A stretch of 64,000 bases of DNA from Marinoscillum furvescens DSM 4134 (GCF_003386095.1 NZ_QREG01000002.1:126724-190723), one strand, 5' to 3'. Counted from the first letter of the stretch, positions 26,950 through 35,778 are shown. Notes: generated by a model not told the origin, from the letters alone. Numbers and translations are program-made.

Positions 26950-27638
26950 TGCTTTGTCCAGGTTATGGGTCCAAAATTTCCACAGCAGCCGATGAATACC
27001 GTCCATTCAAACCCTGTTAGGGTTAGGTTGGCATAGGTACCGTCCGCAGTGGTGTTTACATTACCGAAAGGTCCAGGTTGATCGGGCATAATCAGCGCAT
27101 TTCCGCCATTGTGAGCGAAAGTGGCCACTATGCCATTGCCGCTACCCAGGATATCCGTCACACGGTACCATCCCGGCGCTACCTGGGTCACGGGCTTTGG
27201 AGTAGGTGCACTGCTAAAACCCGTACCCAAATAAGATCCCGATAGATCTGTAGTGGTTACATCCTCGGAAGTCACGTTTACAAACCGGCTGGCCGTCACG
27301 GTACTTTCCTGATCCAGCGAATTGATCGTGGTAATGCTATAAACCACCGGATATACGCCTGCGGTGTTCACATCCACATTGCCCGAGACCACTACCTGAT
27401 CTGACACGTCTTCTGATCCCAGAGTAGCCACTACACCCGGATCATCATAGCTACTAATCGTACCCGCCTCAAACGTCACATATTGTTCCCCATTCAGGGT
27501 AATGCTTGGAAAGAGTATTTCGCCCGTCTGTACCTTAAGCGTAGTTTCAGGAGCTTCGAAATACTCACATGAGACTCCTAAACAGGCCGTTACCACTAGC
27601 AGCAACAACCGTATTGTATATGTTTTTAAATGTTTCAT
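26946..27638 (-). CDS. SusE-position surface lipoprotein with bacterial Ig-like (DUF5011/5012-type) domain
   Basis: 230 aa. Lipoprotein signal MKHLKTYTIRLLLLVVTACLGVSC (Cys24). Residues ~35-130 form an Ig-like domain of the DUF5011/5012 kind: FPSITLNGEQYVTFEAGT, DPGVVATLG, the typical VDVNTAGVYPVVYSITTINS and ASRFVNV. Residues ~130-230 form a second beta domain (LSGSYLGTGFSSAP, GWYRVTDILG, GFEWTVFIGCCGNFGPITWTKQ). It lies 9 bp after susD and overlaps the next gene by 4 bp. By analogy with SusE/F-type genes it probably helps ligand capture at the cell surface; no carbohydrate-active enzyme is nearby to suggest the ligand. Confidence 0.8.
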   Translation of the reverse strand: MKHLKTYTIRLLLLVVTACLGVSCEYFEAPETTLKVQTGEILFPSITLNGEQYVTFEAGTISSYDDPGVVATLGSEDVSDQVVVSGNVDVNTAGVYPVVYSITTINSLDQESTVTASRFVNVTSEDVTTTDLSGSYLGTGFSSAPTPKPVTQVAPGWYRVTDILGSGNGIVATFAHNGGNALIMPDQPGPFGNVNTTADGTYANLTLTGFEWTVFIGCCGNFGPITWTKQ

Positions 27639-27647
27639 ATGCTTCAG

Positions 27648-29120
27648 TTATTTATTCCACCATACTGGATCACCGATGTTGCCATTGGGCAATGAGTTGG
27701 TGTTCGTTGAGATTTCGGAAGACGGATAGAGTGCCCTTTGCGGAAAAGTGCTTCCATTGAGTGAAGCTCCCGTACCTGCCACCGATGGTGAAAGGTCCAG
27801 GTAATCGGCTCTTCGGAGCTCCGCCCACGCTTCTACATTCATGATACCACAGAGGGCATACCACTTCTGAGTAGCGATGGTTTCCAGCCGTTCCGCACTG
27901 GTGGCGGGATATTCATAGGCTCCATTCAAGAAGGAATTTGCATCCGCAGCAAATCCGGTAAACCGAAATGACTCGGTAACTGCGGCATTATAAAGTTGCT
28001 CGGCATCTCCCGTACCCCAGCCGCGCTCTGCCGCTTCAGCCTGCAAAAACAAACTTTCGGAGGCCGTCATCAGGTAAACAGGTGAATTTGGCGCAATGAC
28101 ATTTGTGCTACTAGGCACTGAATTGTCGGTCTGTGGCTGACTGCCTAGCTGCGTGGTACCTTCCCCTTGTGGGATGCCTACCTGAGCGCCTGCAAACGTT
28201 CCTGTTTCTGCCGGATCGAAGAAGAAATCCACTCGTGGATCATTGTTATCTACCAACCGCTGAATGATCGCCGCACTTCCATTAAGGTTGACACCCCCCA
28301 GCCCATTCGGGGAGATCTCACCTCTATAGAGCGGGTTTTCATTGTTGGACCCTCCGGGGAAGGGCACCATGGCATCATCACCAAGTCCTACAAACTCCGC
28401 TCCTGCGGCGTAGAGGGCATCGATTCCCTGCTCTGCCACTGAAGGTCGGGCTTCAGACTGGCGCATATAGATGCGCAGCTTGAGAGTGTTGGCAAAGCGT
28501 ACCCATGCCGCCATATCGCCTCCATACAGAAAGTCATCTGCTCCAGGGGTGATGGCCATCGCTCCGGGGTTGATCAACTCCAGTGCCTCGTCGATATCCG
28601 CAATCAGGCCGTCATAGATGGTCTGTCCATCTTCATACACCGGATTAAGGTTGCCGCTTTTGCCTCCGAGCGCTTCCGAATATGGGGCGCTATCCCAGAC
28701 ATCCACAATGACCTGATAAGTATACACCGAGAGCAGCCTGGCAATAGCCGCATAGTTGGGCGTACCATCTTCCAGAGCTTTCTGCTCTACATAGTTGAGG
28801 TCCTCCAACACCCACGCATAAGCATGCAGCCAGGCCGTAGACGTTTGATTTCCATTGTAGTTATACTGATCATAGACCTGATACTGTGCTGCCTGATAAG
28901 CCTGGGTCCAATACTGACTCAAAAAACCAGTCATGATACCAAGGTCGAGGTTGAGCATGTATGCAAGGGTGGTTTGAGCCACCGGCAAAGTAAAGGCCGT
29001 AGTAGATCCCGAAGGACTGTTTGGAGACTCATTGATATCCAGTGCATCATCACATGCACTCGTACTCCCTCCTATCAATGCCAAAACCAATAGTGCTTTG
29101 AAATATATCTTTTTCATCAT
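27648..29120 (-). CDS. SusD/RagB family outer-membrane lipoprotein
   Basis: 490 aa, typical length. The lipoprotein signal ends at GGSTSAC (Cys23). The body fits the SusD-like branch PF12771: DDALDINESPNSPSGST, LGIMTGFLSQYWTQAYQA, a TPR-like core (NYVEQKALEDGTPNYAAIARLL, WDSAPYSEALGG), ADDFLYGGDMAAWVRFANTLKLRIYMRQSE, and the C-terminal IATQKWYALCGIMNVEAWAELRRADYL. It forms the lid over the SusC barrel and binds the nutrient. It sits 8 bp after susC on the same strand. Two ATGs stand at the start (MM). The ligand cannot be read from the sequence. Confidence 0.93.
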   Translation of the reverse strand: MMKKIYFKALLVLALIGGSTSACDDALDINESPNSPSGSTTAFTLPVAQTTLAYMLNLDLGIMTGFLSQYWTQAYQAAQYQVYDQYNYNGNQTSTAWLHAYAWVLEDLNYVEQKALEDGTPNYAAIARLLSVYTYQVIVDVWDSAPYSEALGGKSGNLNPVYEDGQTIYDGLIADIDEALELINPGAMAITPGADDFLYGGDMAAWVRFANTLKLRIYMRQSEARPSVAEQGIDALYAAGAEFVGLGDDAMVPFPGGSNNENPLYRGEISPNGLGGVNLNGSAAIIQRLVDNNDPRVDFFFDPAETGTFAGAQVGIPQGEGTTQLGSQPQTDNSVPSSTNVIAPNSPVYLMTASESLFLQAEAAERGWGTGDAEQLYNAAVTESFRFTGFAADANSFLNGAYEYPATSAERLETIATQKWYALCGIMNVEAWAELRRADYLDLSPSVAGTGASLNGSTFPQRALYPSSEISTNTNSLPNGNIGDPVWWNK

Positions 29121-29128
29121 GATTTCAT

Positions 29129-32100
29129 TTAAAGGGTGATTCGCAAACGGATGCCGTAGGTACTGGTGCTTGGCACCGTTCCAAACTCAAAACCGGTTAG
29201 GTTTCCTACATTTTGGTTGCCCCCTGTGAAGGAATTGACTTCCGGGTCTATGTAGGTATTGTCATCCGGGGTATGAATCCACAGGTTTCTGCCAAATACG
29301 CTGACATTGACCTCCTTGAACGGCACCTGAGCCAGCAGGGCCTTGGGCAGCCGGTAAGACAAAGTCATCTCCCGCAACTTGGTAAACGTGCCGTCGATGA
29401 TCAGGTATTCGCCATAGTTATTGATCTGATTCCAGTACTGCCGGATATTGTTACTGCTATAGGTGAGCACGGAAGTATTGGGCACAAAATTGCCTTCGCC
29501 ATCATCCACTACAGAAAACGGGATAATAAAGCGCTCCCTGTTATTGAATCCCGTTTCCACAGCGGTGCCATTGAAGTAGATCTGACCAATGGTACGTGAG
29601 TAAACTTTCCCTCCCTGCCGGTGGTCTATCGTTGCAGAAAACGTCAGGCTTTTGTACCTCAGTGTGGTAGTAATGCCCCCTAGCCAATCTGGCTGCACGG
29701 TACCAAACCTGGCAGGATCTGGTGCCTGCTGTGGGAGTCCATTGCCGTCTACAATCAGCCTACCATCATCGGTGCGCAGCGCAGTAGGCGCTTCAAACAC
29801 CCCATAGGGCTGCCCTTCGATAGCCTTCAGCTGATAGTTGAGCAGGCCGGTACCTATCGTGATTTCCCCTGAGGGCAAATCTGTGATCATATTATTGATC
29901 TTGGTATAGTTGACCGACAAGCCCCAGGAGAAGTCATTGATTTTGATTGGCGTGGTAGCCAAAAGAACTTCCCACCCTTTGTTTTCGATCGTTCCTGCAT
30001 TGATGACCTGTGAGGAAAACCCAGAAGAGGGTGCAGCCTGTGCGATCACGATCTGATCCTGAGAGGTTTTGTGGAAGTAGGCCATGTCCAGATTGATGCG
30101 TCCATTAAAGAGTCGCAGATCCGTTCCCACTTCATATTCCTTGCTGAGCTCAGGTTTCAAACCCGGATTGCCTATGCGGTTACCTTCCGTAAATCCAGGC
30201 ACTCCGTTGATCGGAAAGTCCACCCTTCCGAAATTGCCCTGAATGGCATTGGTCGTGCCTTGCGGTGCAAAAAACACCGAGGACGTCAGGTAGGTAGGCG
30301 CATCATTACCCACCTCTGCATAACTCGCTCGGATCTTCCAAAACGACAGGATATCGCTAATTCCAAAATCAAAAGCATCCGTAAGTACAATACTCGTATT
30401 TACTCCAGGATATCCAAATGAATTATTCTCCAGTGGCAAGGTAGAAGACCAGTCGTTGCGATAGGTGGCTCCCAAAAAGACGAAATTTCTAAAGGATACA
30501 TCTAGCTGTCCATAAACGCCCATCAGCCGGCGCTTGTAGCTCGTTTCTGTTACAGTCGGGTTTACCGCCCCATTACTGATGTTGTTGAAATCAGGAATGG
30601 ACGTCTGATCCACCGAAGCGGTGAAATCTCTACCATCTCTTTGATTGAAATTGTAGCCAACCAGCGCATTCACATTAAAGTCCTGATTGATGTCATAATT
30701 ATAGCTTGCTATGAAGTTGGCATCCAGCTGCCGATCAGTATAGGCTTCATCGCGGATAAAGCCCGGCTCATCTGCAGATCCATTCGGGCTAATGGCCGAG
30801 GCAATCCTACGCTCCTTTACGCGCTTGCGGTCATCAGAGATCACATCAGAGCCGACACGTGTGGTCAGGGTGAGGTTTTCTACAGGTTTGTAGTTGATTG
30901 CAAAACTGCCATAGATCCGGTCCATGTTTTTCACATAGGAGTCGTTGAACAGGTTGTAATATGGATTTTGGATAAACGGCGTATAGAACCAATCCACACT
31001 GTTGTACGGATTGGATAGGTCTCGCTGCTCGATGATACTCATCGAGCGGCTGGTCTGTAGCACCTGATTGTAGGGAGACTCCCCACCCTGCCCGTTGATG
31101 GCCAGGTCGCTGTTTTGCTTGATGTAGTTGACACTTCCGGTAAAATCCAGCTTATCATTCACTTTGGTGGAACCCGATAGGGCAACTGTGTTCCGCCTCA
31201 GCTCGGCATTGGGCACCACGCCACTTTGGCTAAGGTCCGAAAGCGAGAGCCTGAAGGAAGCATTTTCGCTACCTCCACTCAATGCGACGCTGTTTTGCCA
31301 GGTCCTTCCGATCTTCCAAAACTCCCGAATATTGTCCGGCAATGCCTCATAGATCTTGGTGCGTTGGGTATTGAAAAACGGGCTACTCGGATCGCCTATC
31401 GCTATACCATAGGGTCGCTCGGAGCCATCAAACCGATCTCCCCAGCTCTCCTGATCGTTCAGAAATCCCAGGTTGTCTCCTTGCTGCCCCTGGCCAAACT
31501 CGTTTTGCAACTCGGGCAGCATCAGCACGCGCTCATAAGTCAGTGAGGTGTTGTAATCCACACTCACCTGGCCGCCGGTATTGGCTCCTTTCTTTGTGGT
31601 GATGATCACCACGCCATTTGCAGCCCGAGACCCATAGAGCGCCGCTGCTGAGGCGCCTTTCAGTATGGAAATGGATTTGATGTCTTCGGGGTTGATGTCA
31701 TTGGCGCTATTTCCACCATCTACAGCTCCGGTAAGCACCCCGCCACTGTTGTTTTGCACGTTGTTGATGGGCACGCCATCCACCACAAACAAGGCCTGAT
31801 TGCTACCTGTGAGCGAAGATGTGCCCCGCAAGACGATGTTGGTACTGGCTCCCGGTGCCCCGGATGCGCCTGTGATCTGCACCCCTGCTACTTTTCCCTG
31901 CAAGGAATTGATCACACTACGCTCCTGACTTTTGGTGAGCTCGTCGGAGTTGAACTCCTGCACGGCATAACCCAGCGCTTTTTTGTCACGCTCCACTCCA
32001 AAAGCGGTCACCACCACCTCTGTGAGCTGCTGCACGTCCTGCTCCAGCGTAACATCCAACACAGAGCGCTGACCGAGCTCCACCTCTTTGGCTTGCATGC

Positions 32101-32326
32101 CAATAAAGGAAAAAACAATAACCGGGTCTATATCAGCGGGTACAGCCAGCCGGTAGTTTCCGTCCAGGTCTGTAATGGTCCCCTGAGTAGATCCCTTTAT
32201 CACCACGTTTACTCCAGGAAGGGCTTCGCCATCGTCGCCCACTACTTTCCCGGAAACGGTACGTTCCTGAGCATACAAGATGCCCGACAGCATGAGGGTA
32301 CATGCCAGTAGTAGTAGTTTTCTCAT
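29129..32326 (-). CDS. SusC/RagA family TonB-linked outer-membrane transporter
   Basis: 1065 aa. Signal peptide to YAQ (residue ~20); carboxypeptidase-regulatory-like domain (SGKVVGDDGEALPGVNVVIK...TDLDGNYRL); TonB box region (LTEVVVTAFGVERDKKALGY); plug domain with SVINSLQGKVAGVQITGAS, the SusC-typical NIVLRGTSSLTGSNQALFVVDG and DIKSISILKGASAAALYGSRAANGVVIITTKKG; then the large barrel ending at STYGIRLRITL. It imports an oligomeric nutrient with TonB-ExbBD energy together with SusD. It heads a four-gene operon closed by the terminator at 26371. It is divergent from an AraC-type regulator gene, and TTGTAAAAAAGA repeats lie in between. Confidence 0.95.
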   Translation of the reverse strand: MRKLLLLACTLMLSGILYAQERTVSGKVVGDDGEALPGVNVVIKGSTQGTITDLDGNYRLAVPADIDPVIVFSFIGMQAKEVELGQRSVLDVTLEQDVQQLTEVVVTAFGVERDKKALGYAVQEFNSDELTKSQERSVINSLQGKVAGVQITGASGAPGASTNIVLRGTSSLTGSNQALFVVDGVPINNVQNNSGGVLTGAVDGGNSANDINPEDIKSISILKGASAAALYGSRAANGVVIITTKKGANTGGQVSVDYNTSLTYERVLMLPELQNEFGQGQQGDNLGFLNDQESWGDRFDGSERPYGIAIGDPSSPFFNTQRTKIYEALPDNIREFWKIGRTWQNSVALSGGSENASFRLSLSDLSQSGVVPNAELRRNTVALSGSTKVNDKLDFTGSVNYIKQNSDLAINGQGGESPYNQVLQTSRSMSIIEQRDLSNPYNSVDWFYTPFIQNPYYNLFNDSYVKNMDRIYGSFAINYKPVENLTLTTRVGSDVISDDRKRVKERRIASAISPNGSADEPGFIRDEAYTDRQLDANFIASYNYDINQDFNVNALVGYNFNQRDGRDFTASVDQTSIPDFNNISNGAVNPTVTETSYKRRLMGVYGQLDVSFRNFVFLGATYRNDWSSTLPLENNSFGYPGVNTSIVLTDAFDFGISDILSFWKIRASYAEVGNDAPTYLTSSVFFAPQGTTNAIQGNFGRVDFPINGVPGFTEGNRIGNPGLKPELSKEYEVGTDLRLFNGRINLDMAYFHKTSQDQIVIAQAAPSSGFSSQVINAGTIENKGWEVLLATTPIKINDFSWGLSVNYTKINNMITDLPSGEITIGTGLLNYQLKAIEGQPYGVFEAPTALRTDDGRLIVDGNGLPQQAPDPARFGTVQPDWLGGITTTLRYKSLTFSATIDHRQGGKVYSRTIGQIYFNGTAVETGFNNRERFIIPFSVVDDGEGNFVPNTSVLTYSSNNIRQYWNQINNYGEYLIIDGTFTKLREMTLSYRLPKALLAQVPFKEVNVSVFGRNLWIHTPDDNTYIDPEVNSFTGGNQNVGNLTGFEFGTVPSTSTYGIRLRITL

Positions 32327-32643
32327 AGATTATGATTTGGTTTAACACTGTATTTATCAGTGTAATCTTAGGGGAGAGAAAAATCGAATAATTGTAAAAA
32401 AGAAGGCCTCAGGGGATAAGGGTAACGAACGACAGGAGAAGCATCCGATGTGAATAACCACCTACAAACAAATAAGACCACTGACAAAGACAAGTGGCCT
32501 TATTTCAAAACAGTTAAATATAAAGAGGTACCACGAAGTAAGGGTTTATGCTGCCGAAGGAATTGTAAAAAAGAGTGCAAACCGAAAACTTGTAAAAAAG
32601 AATTTGGTCGAAGTTGATATTGAGGGCTTATTTTGTTTGCGAA
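32327..32643. promoter_or_regulatory. Divergent regulatory region between susC and the AraC-type gene
   Basis: About 317 bp without a gene. It holds three copies of TTGTAAAAAAGA (32392-32403, 32563-32574, 32590-32601), the last two 27 bp apart and close to the regulator gene. A 6-bp hairpin ACACTG/CAGTGT (32345-32363) lies in the susC leader, and a 13-bp hairpin AAATAAGACCACT / AGTGGCCTTATTT (32470-32505) lies in the centre. The repeats are good candidates for the regulator's binding sites. Confidence 0.55.
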
Positions 32644-33114
32644 ATGGATTTTAGCGGAATATTATTTTTACTTACATCACTCCTGCTTGCCGGAGGACTA
32701 CTGGTATTTCTATTGAGAAAACGAAAGCCTGTAATCATCGCAGATGAAGTAGAGCTGCTCAATGAAAAAGAGGCGGCCTTTCGGAAAATTGATCACTGGA
32801 TAAAGAGCGATAAGCGTTTTCTGGACCCGGCCCTAAAACTGGATCGGGTGGCCCGGGGGGTTCATCTCTCTGAGCGGGAAGTATCCTCGGCCATCAACAC
32901 CATCGCTTGTGAAAATTTCAACGCCTACATCAATCGCTGGCGTATCAAAGAAGCCAAATGCCTCCTAACCGATGACAGCCACAGCCACTTTACCGTCGAT
33001 GCTATCGCCGAAATGGTCGGGTTTGCTAACAAGGTGTCTTTTTACAAAGCCTTCAAACGGGTAACCGGAACCTCACCCACGGAGTTTCGAAGACAAGTAA
33101 AACAAGCCACTTAG
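32644..33114 (+). CDS. Membrane-anchored AraC-type transcriptional regulator
   Basis: 156 aa from the ATG at 32644 (a TTG at 32614 would add 10 residues). Residues ~3-27 form one transmembrane helix (FSGILFLLTSLLLAGGLLVF), followed directly by an AraC-family HTH domain: LDPALKLDRVARGVHLSEREVSSAIN (first HTH) and FTVDAIAEMVGFANKVSFYKAFKRVTGTSPTEFRRQ (second HTH with the family signature). The layout, a short membrane anchor plus HTH, resembles the C-terminal half of Bacteroidetes membrane AraC regulators without the TPR sensor. It is divergent from the SusCD operon and probably controls it, directly or together with the next gene. Confidence 0.87.
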   Translation: MDFSGILFLLTSLLLAGGLLVFLLRKRKPVIIADEVELLNEKEAAFRKIDHWIKSDKRFLDPALKLDRVARGVHLSEREVSSAINTIACENFNAYINRWRIKEAKCLLTDDSHSHFTVDAIAEMVGFANKVSFYKAFKRVTGTSPTEFRRQVKQAT

Positions 33115-33145
33115 CAAAACCCTTAGTTGCCGACCTAAAAAGGTT

Positions 33146-33217
33146 GTAAACAATCACGAATGTTTACTTAATCATCCGGTTTGTTTACATCAGCAGGCCA
33201 AAATACATAGGTAAACA
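33146..33217. promoter_or_regulatory. Four TGTTTAC half-sites upstream of the second AraC gene
   Basis: GTAAACA (33146), TGTTTAC (33161), TGTTTAC (33182) and GTAAACA (33211) form a nested set of inverted repeats in the 142-bp gap between the two regulator genes, ending ~40 bp before the start codon at 33257. Probable operator, possibly autoregulatory. Confidence 0.45.
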
Positions 33218-33256
33218 GCCAACCGATCCGTCTTAAAGAGGAAAAAACTCAGGACT

Positions 33257-33994
33257 ATGATTTTTCCTCAACTAGCTTCAAAGTCCACACCTGTGGCATC
33301 CATCAACCAGTTTCACTATGCTGGCCAGCCAAAACGCGTAGCGCTTTTTCCAGACAACTACGTAGAACTTCTACTATGTACAGGGAGCCCAATTACACGC
33401 CGGATGATTGGCTCTGTGCGTGAGCTCACACTGGACACCGGCCAGGTGATGATCTCTGCCTGCCGCAGCAAGGGAGTGATCCTCTATGCCGAAAACCTCT
33501 CCTATGTCTCTGTAAAAGTGCACCCGGAACTCTCCCGAATGGTATTTGGAGATAATGAACTGGAAGAGCGCGATCTGATCCACATTTTGGACCTGCAACT
33601 CAAAGATGCCGGTGAGCTGCAGCGATTTACTGTGGAGCTGGTAGCAGACTCCACCCTGGCAGAGGATGCGGTGATCCAGCAGGCGGTTTTTTATGCCCGC
33701 GACACTCGAGGCGAGATCAAGGTGAAAGAACTCCTAACGCTGCTGGAAGTGAGCAAGTCATTTTTGGAGCAGCATTTTTTCAAACACGTGGGACTGACGC
33801 CAAAGGAGTTTTGCAAAGTGGAAAAAATGCAAAATTTCATCAACTACTATCGGCAGTATCAGGATACGCTCAACCTCACACAACTCACTTTTAAATCTGG
33901 CTACTACGACCAATCTCACCTGATCAAAGATTTTCGCTATTTCATGGATAGCCGTCCAAGAGACTTTATCAAAACTTATGGGTTCACGCTTTAA
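33257..33994 (+). CDS. AraC family transcriptional regulator
   Basis: 245 aa. The N-terminal ~140 residues form a sensor-type beta domain like that of DUF6597/AraC-binding regulators (INQFHYAGQPKRVALFPDNYVELLL, then GVILYAENLSYVSVKVHP). The C-terminal ~90 residues carry the AraC HTH pair: EIKVKELLTLLEVSKSFLEQHFFKHVGLTPKEFCKVEKMQNF and NLTQLTFKSGYYDQSHLIKDFRYFMDSRPRDF. The YYDQSHLIKDF motif is family-typical. It is cytoplasmic and follows the membrane-anchored AraC gene on the same strand; both are probably devoted to the SusCD operon. The coding end lies inside the first copy of a 45-bp direct repeat (33972-34016). Confidence 0.88.
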   Translation: MIFPQLASKSTPVASINQFHYAGQPKRVALFPDNYVELLLCTGSPITRRMIGSVRELTLDTGQVMISACRSKGVILYAENLSYVSVKVHPELSRMVFGDNELEERDLIHILDLQLKDAGELQRFTVELVADSTLAEDAVIQQAVFYARDTRGEIKVKELLTLLEVSKSFLEQHFFKHVGLTPKEFCKVEKMQNFINYYRQYQDTLNLTQLTFKSGYYDQSHLIKDFRYFMDSRPRDFIKTYGFTL

Positions 33995-34016
33995 CAGGTA
34001 CTGGGTGCAGGTTTGC
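33972..34016 (+). repeat. 45-bp direct repeat, copy 1
   Basis: Identical to 34477-34521 except for one base. It covers the last codons of the AraC gene and the following 22 bp, and with copy 2 it brackets a ~460-bp insertion-like segment. Confidence 0.9.
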
Positions 34017-34476
34017 CAACTTGCCCCTGGTTTCGAGCTGGTACAGCGTTTGATGATCGTGAATCAAACACTATTTCTTTATACTTGCTTTAGAAAGTTC
34101 AATAGTAACTTTATCAGTAAGGCTCTACCCTCACTCGTTGCTAATAGCTTTCAACAAAGCATGTTATGGAGTATTTCACCCCTCCTTTTCCTTTGATGAA
34201 AAGGAGCAAAAATCAAGGGCTGAGTTCATTTCTTAACGCTTTTCCAATTGAAAATCAGCAAATAAATAAACTCGCATTTTCGTTCCCAAAAAGATTTTTA
34301 TGTTGAGCAAATGCTCAGACAATATTTATTTGTAACCTGATTTCCAATCGGAAAACCTAAAATGAACTAAGGCCCGTCTTTCTGTAAATCCTGTTCTCTC
34401 CAAGTTTCTGAGTTGATCCATGACCGTTAAGAAGATGTGCACAGTTATTGACAAGCTTTAACCGAGATTAATAATC
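34017..34476. other. Insertion-like non-coding segment between 45-bp repeats
   Basis: No convincing gene. It contains a hairpin near 34062-34082 (GTTTGAT...AATCAAAC) and one copy of a ~200-bp dispersed repeat (34181-34383). The segment looks like an insertion or duplication product placed between the AraC gene and era. Confidence 0.6.
34181..34383 (+). repeat. ~200-bp dispersed non-coding repeat, copy A
   Basis: The reverse complement of 47464-47663 aligns over the full length with long exact blocks (GTTCATTTCTTAACGCTTTT..., AAATCAGCAAATAAATAAAC, AAAACCTAAAATGAACTAAG). It begins with a hairpin TTTTC..TTGATGAAAA. No ORF. A MITE-like or other mobile repeat is likely. Confidence 0.85.
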
Positions 34477-34521
34477 AAACTTATGGGTTTACGCTTTAAC
34501 AGGTACTGGGTGCAGGTTTGC
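34477..34521 (+). repeat. 45-bp direct repeat, copy 2
   Basis: Second copy of 33972-34016. It repeats the final AraC codons out of gene context and leads into a hairpin (GGGTGCAGGTTTGC / GCGAACTTGCACCC, 34508-34544) just before era. Confidence 0.9.
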
Positions 34522-34547
34522 TCAGATTTTGCGAACTTGCACCCCAA

Positions 34548-35432
34548 ATGAATGACAGCAACAATTTTAAGGCAGGATTTGTAACGATCATGGGCAAACC
34601 CAACGTGGGCAAGTCCACCCTGATGAATGCCCTCACCGGCGAAAAACTATCCATCATCAGCAAGCGTGCCCAGACTACCCGTCACCGGATATTTGGGATC
34701 ATCACCACCGACGACCACCAGATCGTCTACTCCGATACGCCGGGCACGCTAGACCCCAGCTATCCGCTCCATGAACGCATGATGACTTTCGTGAAGCGCT
34801 CACTGGAAGATGCCGACGTGATCCTCTACATGGTGGAGCTGGGCGAAAAACACCAGGACAATACCTGGGTCGAAATGGCCAAAAAATCCGGGGTGCCTGT
34901 GCTCTTTGTGATCAACAAAGTGGATCTCAACAAAGGCTCTCAGCTTACGGATAAAATCACCTACTGGAAAGAACAGCTTCCCTGGGTGGAGCCTATCGCC
35001 GTATCCGCATTGGAAAAAATGGGACTGGCCGAGCTGGAGGAGCAAATCCTTTCGCACCTGCCCAACCACCCACCCTACTTCCCTGAAGATGAGCTTACCG
35101 ACAAATCGGAGCGGTTTATCACTTCTGAGATCATTCGCGAAAAGATCTTTATGCAGTACAAGCAGGAGATCCCCTACAGCTCTGAGGTGGTGGTGTCTTC
35201 CTTCAAAGAAGATGAACAGATCATCCGCATATCGGCCGAAATCTATGTGGAACGCAATAGCCAAAAAGGCATCATCATTGGCAAAAAAGGGGAAGCCATC
35301 AAAAACCTGGGCATTGCAGCACGCAAGGACCTGGAGGAGTTTTTTGGCAAACAAATACACCTGGAGACCATGGTGAAAGTAGAAAAAGACTGGAGAAACA
35401 ATGAGCTTAAGCTCAAGCGATTTGGCTACTAA
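34548..35432 (+). CDS. era: GTPase Era
   Basis: 294 aa from the ATG at 34548; the frame runs up to a TTG at 34518, inside the 45-bp repeat, and should not be used as start. G1 GKPNVGKST, G2/G3 region TTRHRIFGIIT...YSDTPGT, G4 NKVD, and G5-type SALEKMGL are all visible. The C-terminal KH domain carries GIIIGKKGEAIKNLG. Era binds 16S rRNA near its 3' end and acts in 30S assembly. It precedes a small S4 protein by ~30 bp, with a TAACTTTG promoter-like element between. The upstream region has been disturbed by the repeat insertion, so its promoter may be altered. Confidence 0.96.
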   Translation: MNDSNNFKAGFVTIMGKPNVGKSTLMNALTGEKLSIISKRAQTTRHRIFGIITTDDHQIVYSDTPGTLDPSYPLHERMMTFVKRSLEDADVILYMVELGEKHQDNTWVEMAKKSGVPVLFVINKVDLNKGSQLTDKITYWKEQLPWVEPIAVSALEKMGLAELEEQILSHLPNHPPYFPEDELTDKSERFITSEIIREKIFMQYKQEIPYSSEVVVSSFKEDEQIIRISAEIYVERNSQKGIIIGKKGEAIKNLGIAARKDLEEFFGKQIHLETMVKVEKDWRNNELKLKRFGY

Positions 35433-35448
35433 ATCACCTGCCGACTGT

Positions 35449-35456
35449 TAACTTTG
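35449..35456 (+). promoter_or_regulatory. Candidate -7 element before the S4 gene
   Basis: TAACTTTG, 5 bp before the ATG at 35462, with a TTTG at 35421-35424 as a possible -33 at slightly long spacing. If used, the transcript would be nearly leaderless. Confidence 0.35.
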
Positions 35457-35461
35457 CCCTT

Positions 35462-35674
35462 ATGGAAAAATTTACCCTCAGACCCGATGAAGACTATATC
35501 CAACTCAATGACCTGCTCAAGGTCCTCAACTGGGTAGGTTCCGGCGGAGAAGCCAAAATACACATCTCGGAAGGCCTGGTAACGGTAAACGATGAAGTAG
35601 AAACGCGAGTCCGCAAAAAAGTTCGTACCGGTGATCGCATCAGCTTCAATGGTCAGGAAGCCACGGTTGCTTGA
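35462..35674 (+). CDS. Small S4-domain RNA-binding protein (YbcJ/RlbA-like)
   Basis: 70 aa, essentially one S4 domain: YIQLNDLLKVLNWVGSGGEAKIHI and the typical EGLVTVNDEVETRVRKKVRTGDRISFNG. It matches the small YbcJ/YaaA-type family, which binds RNA, perhaps ribosomal. The gene follows era by 29 bp, consistent with a role in ribosome biogenesis. Cytoplasmic. Start is the only ATG. Confidence 0.9.
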   Translation: MEKFTLRPDEDYIQLNDLLKVLNWVGSGGEAKIHISEGLVTVNDEVETRVRKKVRTGDRISFNGQEATVA

Positions 35675-35778
35675 TTGGGACAAGTCGAATGCTTCTTTCC
35701 TTTTGCAGGGACAATCCTTTATTTTACCAACTCTTTACTTTATGCTTCGTTAGGTAGATGAAGTCTAACTAAAATACT

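Noticed and set aside
31754-32311. Plus-strand 185-codon frame
   Set aside because: Antisense to the start of the SusC gene, which has full family motifs.
34518-34547. Era start at TTG 34518
   Set aside because: The extension lies in the 45-bp repeat and hairpin; the ATG at 34548 gives the normal Era N-terminus.
34800-35360. Minus-strand 186-codon frame
   Set aside because: Shadow of era; His/Phe-rich composition is typical of antisense reading.
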